DNA of 64,000 nucleotides, from positions 38,819,294 through 38,883,293 of the forward strand of contig NC_092054.1 of NCBI RefSeq assembly GCF_003086295.3. Reading direction: 5' to 3'. The position numbers and the translations under genes were made by a program. This DNA comes from Arachis hypogaea (taxonomy: Eukaryota > Streptophyta > Magnoliopsida > Fabales > Fabaceae). Numbering within the stretch: position 1 is the first letter of the stretch; every line of letters begins with the position of its first letter. This document shows, in pieces, positions 57,242-64,000 of the stretch. The notes beneath the pieces were generated by a model. That model saw only the letters and a program-made list of their open reading frames with translations, made no database searches and was not told the DNA's origin.

Positions 57242-59971
57242 TCATCGATTATGGGAATGCATTCTTTCGGATCCATGCCTTAATCGATAGTTGCTAGAGC
57301 GTTCTGACCTACCAACAGTTTGGCGGTATTGTCTCCAGGCTGAATCTCTATCAACAATGCTTAAAGAAGATATGTGCTCTCGTTCCCAAGCATGGTAGCG
57401 ACTTGGGAGACATGCATCTTCTGGAAAACTACTACGACCTGAAGAACTTGATGGGACAAAAAAGAAACCGCTTTGGTCCGGTGCAATTTGAGGTGATCCA
57501 CTATGATTACCAGATCTTCGGGATCCAGAAGGAACGTGTGTTCGCGTTGTAGTTGAATTTGGTGATTGATAGTAAGCTTGAAGCGCTTGAACTCTATCAC
57601 GGGATCGAGCGTTGCTACCAGGATAAGGAGGTAGCATTGAGGAAGTAACTGAGCTCACAGAACCAGAAGAACTGCAGAAAAAAAGCAGCAAAATATAATA
57701 AGAATCATTATTTATTGTATATAACTAAAATTTGTTTAATATCATGAATATAAGAATATAGTTTGGCTCTAGTAAAGTTTCAGTTGAGAATGTAATGGCA
57801 ACTACTCCAATGAAAATACCAAAAACATCTTTTTATGATGACTTATTTGTTTAGCTATATTTTAAATAAAAATAACATTTTTATAACATATAAAAATCAA
57901 ATTCTACAATTTATTATCCAATAGTTAAAATGAAATATCTTCACATGATAACAATATAACAATAATGAAATCTTCGTTAAAGTAACTACTTATTAATTAT
58001 GCTATATATTTGAATAAATTTCAAGAGTTTTTGTGATCTTATTTGATAAAAATAACTATTTAGATACTATCGTAAAAAAATTTAAAAATTAAATAAATAA
58101 ATCTAATACTAAAGACTAAAGAGGAGTACATTCATAATTTCACGTGAAATTGTTTTCGTATAAAACTGTTTATTTCTATTTTGCTCCTCCCAATATACTA
58201 AACCAACTTTAAACTATTTCATAAATTCAAGTATTCAACTGAGAAAAAGACTAGGAATACATAGACGCCAAATCTAAAGTAGTTACCTGTGACCCCCAGG
58301 AGGATGCATATAAGAACTTGATCTTGGTACATCTGAGCCACCCCTGGATGGCCTTTGAGTCCGTGGAGATATCGACCGGCGATCACCGGCAACTAGACGA
58401 CTAGTGTATGTAGAGAAAGGAGGGGAATGTTGTTCCCAACTATGATAATGAAGATCCAATGTAGGATATGTGTAGGAAGTGGGCATGTCGCTATGCACAG
58501 ATGAACCATTCCAATGACTGAAGGTGGAAATCTCTGAAACATTTCCACCTGAGTTGGAGGAAGATGGATGTATTGCTCCAAAATATGCAATATATGGGCA
58601 AGGATGATTAACAGAATTTACAACTGTGTTATGATGCTCAGCATATACAGCATGTTGTCCTCCCAGTATATCATGATCTGCATCTCATTATTATTCCGTT
58701 AAACATGGCATATTCAGTGTCAAATCTAGAGGTGTTCTAAAATAAAGAAAACTGGAAAAGGGATATTACATGCACTTGATGAAAATTCTCCGTCCCTGGA
58801 AGACCAAAAAAAAAAAAAAAAAAAAAAAACAGAACATTTAGTAATTTGAATAAAGAATAGTTTGTAGGTATATCTTATTATGTTAGGCTTACTCGAAAGA
58901 TGATGGAAGTCTCGCCAAGTTGCCAAATGGGCACCAATGAACTCCAAAGGACTGCAAAGATATTAGAATCACCCAGAAAGAAAATGTAGTAAAATGATTA
59001 CCTGAACTTCCATCCATATAATGAAGTAATGCTAGCGTTGAATTTCTAACTAAATATTATACACCGAAAGATATTAATGTAGGTTTTTGAAAGAGACAAA
59101 CTTTCAAGGACCGATACATTTTATTAACAGTAATTAACATTATTTTTATACTATTTAAATTTAAGATTTAAGAATTAGAATTTAAAATTTAATCTTTCGT
59201 ATTTAGAGTGGGTTAAATAATGATAAAAAATAATAAATTTTATCAATTATATAACATTGTTTTTTGGGCAATTTTTTTTGGATATTATAAAAGGAGGACT
59301 GTAATATGATGATATTACACTAATTTGATGTAATGCACTTATATGGAAGTTGTCATTGTCACAAAAAATCGTGATTGACGATTTTAGAAAGGGACAAAAA
59401 ATGTGACTAACGATTTTAAATAGGCCAAATTTTTTTTTGAAATATCTGACACCATAAAATTGATAGTCCTAGATTTAGACATTGATCCTAGTCATTGATC
59501 AATAATCTAACTGTTCCTGATTTTTTTTTCACCTTCTCTCTTTTCCGAAATCGTTATTAACCATTTCTTTCAAATCGATTTTACTAATTTTTATAAACAC
59601 CATTGTAAATCCCATATTTATGAATTACACAGCCAAAGTCTCATTTTTTCGCATTACACAAACTTAATTGGCATATCAAAAATAAAAATCCTGCTTCTAC
59701 GTGTAAGTTTTCTTTTCACCTTGTCTATAATTTTTTTTTTCCCTTTCTCAAGTGATAAACTCATAAATGGAAAAAAACATTGAATCAAACAAAACAATTA
59801 CCATTTCAGAGTAGCTAAGGTCATAAAGGTCCTCATCATGGGTCCAATCATCCATACTGTAATCATGATATGACCGGCCACCATTAGCATAAAGCCATTG
59901 ACCTTTCTCAATCTTTCGACAATTAGGGCATTGCATTGTTCCTTTCATATTGAATGCTGAACCAATGCAAT
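57242..59971 (-). CDS. RING-finger (E3 ligase-like) protein, C-terminal exons
   Basis: Five phase-consistent exons: 59971-59802, 58951-58893, 58795-58770, 58677-58287, 57671-57242, about 357 residues. The first carries the second half of a RING-H2 finger (CIGSAFNMKG then MQCPNCRKIEKG), followed by WLYANGGRS and DWTHDEDLYDLSYSEM. Then come SFGVHWCPFGNLARLPSSFE, HPCPYIAYFGAIHP, HSDMPTSYTYP and PPYPGSNARSRDRVQALQAYY. It ends in RLRHGSERMHSHNR. These blocks mark a conserved plant RING/U-box family of unknown substrate. RING proteins bring E2 ubiquitin conjugates to targets. The exon with the first zinc ligands and the start codon should lie upstream (above 59971), but I could not find it up to the right edge. 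All splice sites and frames here are intact. Confidence 0.8.
58805..58829. repeat. Poly(A) run, polypyrimidine tract of the RING gene
   Basis: About 25 consecutive A on the plus strand. On the gene's strand this is a T run ending eight or so bases before the acceptor of the 26-nt exon at 58795-58770. Confidence 0.85.
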
Positions 59972-62969
59972 CTGAATGATAAAAAGATAGTATCCATAAG
60001 CGTAAGATAAGATGCCATGCCAATAGAGCTATTAGCTTTTACATAAGAAAATTAAAACAAGAAGTATTGACATTAAACATACATGATATTAATCCTATAG
60101 GTTACAAAACTAGTATATACTCCAAATTTTACATTTTCCCGTCACATATTCCCAACATTGAATAGCTTCGTTAACATATATAGCTTCGGTAAATGGAGAA
60201 TTTTTAAAGGTCATATAGGTCCAAGTTGTAATGATGACTACTTGATATATATACTTAAACGTTAAAAACTATATTTTTTGTCCTTCTAACACTTGTAATT
60301 AGAGTGAATTATCAAATTTCGTTCTTGACTCAATCTTTAAATTAATTTACGAAAAATTTTTTTAATCAATTTTTTTTTTAAACATTTTAAGTTAATCACT
60401 AGTTCTTTTGTTGTTTTTGTTGCTGATGGCGTCAAAATTTATTGATGTAAGACATTAAGTGACACATTGATCATTATATCACCTAATAGTCTTAATTGGT
60501 TGTTAATATAATAAATTTATACAATTAGATTAAATCAATTCCATATTGAAGAGGACTTTGAAGCATTAAAATTCATCAATTTAAAGATGATTTAATCTAA
60601 TTTGATAAACTTATTATATTTAGTAGTCAATTATTACTATCAAGTGTATGTAGCAAATTCTAACGCCATGAGTAATGAAAGTGATAAAAAGACTAATAGA
60701 CCAATTTAAAAATTTTGAAGGATAAATTTAATTAAAAAATTTTTTCGAAAATCAATTTAAAAAATAGATAATCTTTCGTAGACAAATTTAACTATTTATT
60801 CTTTATAATTGTCTTAAAAAATACCCCGTTAAATTTCACTAATTTTGCCGCTATCATGTCTCATGGAAGTACTTTCTTGATATTTATGGAGCTTTCGGTC
60901 ACTAGTTTAGTTTTGTTTGTTTTCTTTTCGGCCTTTCGGACCTCCTATGTTCAGTAATACGAAAAAAAGCAGTTAAGGCCATGGGTTGTAAACCCAAGAT
61001 GCGCACTTGCACTTAGGTTTGGATAAAAATAAAAATTATATTATTAATCCAAAAAATAATTATATTAGTGCGATTGTTTGGAAGTGAAGATTCAAATTCA
61101 ATTTGTTTTTATATAAAGTTAATAGTTAAAAATTATTAGATAATTTGATAAATTTAATTAAATTATCATCTAATAATTTTTAATTATCAATTTAAAAAAA
61201 AATAACTGCACGTGAATTTTCATGTTGTTTGAATCGGTAGGAAATACAACCCTCGATCACTTATGTGATCTTTTTCGTAATCCAACAACAATCATGCAAA
61301 AGGAGTTCATAGAACATGTGATTGACATCATCGATGGTAGCGAACATTGTCTCATTGCGCAACCTATGTATACAATTAAACAACACTATTCACATATCAA
61401 GGCCTCAAACAAGTATCCATCCAGACATGAAAGCCATAAGTGGCCACAAGTTTAATGAATTGCATTGTGTTTTATTATCTAAGAATCTAGGAAGTGGGAG
61501 TGAGAATACATTGATATGAAAATATGATAAATTTAAAATTTTTGTTATTACCTCTTTTGTGCCAGTGTTGCAAAGGAAGATAGCGAAAAGAAATGGAACA
61601 TAGTTTTTATGCGCGTTGTGGGCGCTATGGATTACAAGAAATGGGGTCATTTTCAATAACAAAAAGGTATGCTCTAATAAATGTTTGACTAGAAGTAAAG
61701 TTAAATTACCATTTGTGAGATTCAAAATTTATGAATTATAATTAAGGAAAGGGAGAGACTGATGATTAGTGACTATTTTAGGTTTGTAATAATGTCGGAA
61801 ATATTTGAGACAATGAAGATGTAAAAGATAGAATTTAAATGAGTTGCTTAAAGTGAGAGAATAGTTAAACTGTATTATTATTAGACCAACTATGTTATAT
61901 AAAATAAAATATTAGACGATAAAAAATGAGCATAGGCATAAGTTTAGTGCGGCCAAATGTGTATGAACAAAATAAGAAATAAAGATATAAAAAAAAAGTT
62001 AGTGTAGCGCATATTATTAAAAAGACGGTAGAATTTCACCTAAAGATAATTTGAACATGTAAACAAATGGTGAAAGATAGAAATCCAAAAAGACTATACA
62101 CAAAATGATAAAAAAGATTTATATATAAACTTTCTTACTATAAACATAATACATTATATGATTCAATGGCATTATTTGACCTATTTCCTCACCCACTTAG
62201 TGTTTTTGTTTGAGGTAGTGAGGACTTCCTCGGCTGGCATGCCGAAGGTTGGCTTGAGCGTGGTATAGTATACCTTAAAAGTGCATATTGATAATATGAA
62301 ATTCAAAGGTCGAATGAAAGAGAAAAATGAGGTGTCGATGCTGTGGTGGACTGGTGGTGTTGAATGGTCAGTCACGTTATCATGAGTATGGAATGATGTT
62401 GTCTAAGTTGAAGTGGAGGGAGCAATCGAATCTATGTGTCATAAGCTTTATGAGCCTCTGTTTTATGTTTGAGTTGAATATTCAATTTGGACTTAGTATT
62501 CGTAACTCATGTTAGTCCCTAACTTTATTTTTGTCATAAAACTGTTAATGTCATGCTGAAATGAACTGACGATTACCACGCTGAACTTTCTAATGAGTAA
62601 TAATTATTTGATGTGTCAATTAAAATTTTTTTATCTTAATTTTTTCCTAATGAAATCTTTGAAACTATAACCATAACTTCACTTAAGGACTTCTTAGGAA
62701 ACAAATTGAGATAAAAAATTTCAATTGTCACATCAGATAGCTCTTAGATAGTTTAACATGGCTGTCATTAGTCCATCTTAGCATGTCGTTAACAATTCTG
62801 TGACAAAAACAAGATTAGAAATTAACGTGAGTAGCGGATGCAAAGTTGCGGGGATAAATTGAATAGATTGGAAATTTGAGGACCAGATCAAGATGCAAAT
62901 GCAACTTTTGGTACGAATTTAAATACTAACTTGTGTTTTTTATGTTGTTGTAATTGTTGTAATTTCTTG
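59972..62969. other. AT-rich region upstream of the RING exons
   Basis: No convincing gene. 60297-60800 has partly matching inverted ends (TGAATTATCAAATTT against AAATTTAACTATTTATTC) and may be an old foldback element. The open frame at 61222-61455 resembles nothing known to me. It should contain the long first intron of the RING gene if that gene is complete. Confidence 0.5.
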
Positions 62970-64000
62970 AAGGGTTAAGTATAATTTTGGTCCCTAAGAT
63001 TTAGGCCAAAAATTTTATTTGTCCCAACTTTTTTTGCAATCGAATTTGTTCCTAAGGTCTAACTTAATTTTAAAATCGTCATATCTCTAATTTTTGGGCA
63101 AAAATACCCTCCTACTTATTTACACTCACCATCATCAGTTCTCAAATTTACTGCCCCTCTCCCCCTTTCCTAACTTCTTCCAATTCACCTCCCTCCTCTT
63201 CTCCCCAGCCTCGTCTGACCTCCCCGGTCGCACCTCCGTCTCCCTCCTCACCAATCTAACCTCCCGCCTCTCCTCTGTCCCACGCCTCTCCGCCTTCGCC
63301 TTTCACCCTCCAGCAACCTTCCACAATTGCAACCTTGCCACTATCACTTTCTCTGCGATGCCCACCGTTTTGATGAAGCCTACAACACCTTCTTCCTCTT
63401 CATTTCCCCCGGCTTCCTCCCTTACCACTGCACTTTCAACGTTCTCCTCTCCCGCCTCTTTCCTTCTTGAACCCCGTACCGAACTTGGGCTTGTGCCCTT
63501 TCTTTGATCCAAGCTAATTACGACTTCATTCCCTCCATTATCACCTATCACCGCTTAATGGATCTTTTTATAGGTTTGGTTAACCCTCAATAGCAACAAC
63601 AAGAATACAACATTCATATTTTCTTTTTTGAAACAAACAAAGAAAGAAAAATTAGGCAGAGATAGAGGAAGAAAGAGGAGAAAGGGAGAGTTGGGCAATG
63701 GCGGGGAGGGAATCCACCACCGTTACCACTGGTTGGTTCACTGGAAGCTCAGCAGCAGGTTTTTATCGTTGTCCCATCTCGATCGGAGCTCATAGGGAGC
63801 GCGTGAAGGAATAGGAGAAGCAGAGTGGGGGCGAGAGGGAGAGGGAAAAAAGTCAGGGGAGTGAGATAGTGATAGAGTGAGGCGAAGGTGGGATGACATC
63901 GTTTTGAGGAGATTGTGATAGGTGGGGTGAGGGTATAATTGTCCAAAGGACAATTTTAAAATCAAAATGGATGTTAGGGACGAATTCTAATACAAAAAAG
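62970..64000. mobile_element. Large foldback (Mutator-like) element with captured gene fragment, right end cut
   Basis: The left arm from about 62976 (GTATAATTTTGGTCCCTAAG ... CTTAATTTTAAAATCGTC) is repeated inverted at the right edge (ACAATTTTAAAATC ... GGGACGAATTCTAATAC, 63940-64000). About 50 bp of the right arm lie beyond the window, so the target repeat cannot be read. The interior is GC-richer and carries PPR-like coding sequence. Confidence 0.7.
63348..63590 (+). pseudogene. PPR (pentatricopeptide repeat) gene fragment
   Basis: Reading frame from 63348: FLCDAHRFDEAYNTFFL, SPGFLPYHCTFNVLLSRL, then a TGA at 63468-63470, then TPYRTWACALSLIQ and IPSIITYHRLMDLF. The alternation of a 35-residue helix-turn-helix unit with DAHRFDEA and P-x-x-x-T-[FY]-N-V-L-[IL] motifs is that of PPR proteins, which bind organelle RNA. 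The preceding 150 bp are C/T-rich and probably more of the same gene out of frame. The internal stop and the inverted-repeat setting show a captured, non-functional piece. Confidence 0.65.

Noticed and set aside
61222..61725. Overlapping frames on both strands
   Set aside because: No domain or codon pattern that stands out; neither matches the missing RING exon.
63094..63507. 137-codon plus-strand frame at the right edge
   Set aside because: Mostly C/T-rich Ser/Pro/Leu sequence. The PPR resemblance lies in another frame (from 63348), so this frame is a shadow.

Overview
This is nuclear DNA of a flowering plant, almost certainly a legume and most likely peanut (Arachis). The reasons are plant-type spliced genes with GT-AG introns, AT-rich intergenic DNA, and several Ty3-gypsy LTR families whose ends and GGCGTTCAACGCC motif I remember as typical of Arachis. 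That species call is from memory, not from a search. There are no bacterial-type operons, rRNA genes or CRISPR arrays, and I found no tRNA gene by eye.

Layout. 1-30007 is a decayed minus-strand cluster in the order B3-domain gene, RPA1-like gene, B3-domain gene, torn open by retrotransposons. The first B3 gene (28619-30007) is contiguous. The RPA-like gene (27341 to 13865) is split by an 11 kb Athila-like element (15947-26899, target repeat gaggt). The second B3 gene (11866 to 1243) is split at the first bases of its last exon by a pair of abutting LTRs (1492-10610, target repeat ataat), and one of those LTRs holds another complete element (3577-9592). 31008-35333 is a three-copy segmental repeat whose middle copy carries a solo LTR (32067-33611). 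36074-43370 is a graveyard: a Mutator-like MITE, a chloride-channel gene fragment, a broken gag with a 3.4 kb LTR, and a PIF1/Helitron-type helicase remnant. 43371-47560 is AT-rich, with two more MITEs and a degenerate tandem array.

47690-55456 holds the best intact gene: a 12-coding-exon SR34/SF2-like splicing factor on the plus strand (272 aa by my splicing), with a MITE in its 3.8 kb intron. 57242-59971 holds the C-terminal five exons of a RING-finger protein gene on the minus strand; its first exon or exons are not visible. From 62970 to the right edge lies a large foldback (Mutator-like) element carrying a broken PPR gene fragment.

The two host genes likely to be expressed (SR factor and RING protein) are convergent neighbours with unrelated roles. 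The most unusual signals are an exact 31-bp periodic array of small palindromes present both in the LTRs and inside the 11 kb element, the LTR-LTR junction with only a primer-binding-site stub, the 80-bp triplication over the primer binding site, and the reconstruction of two host genes across the insertions.
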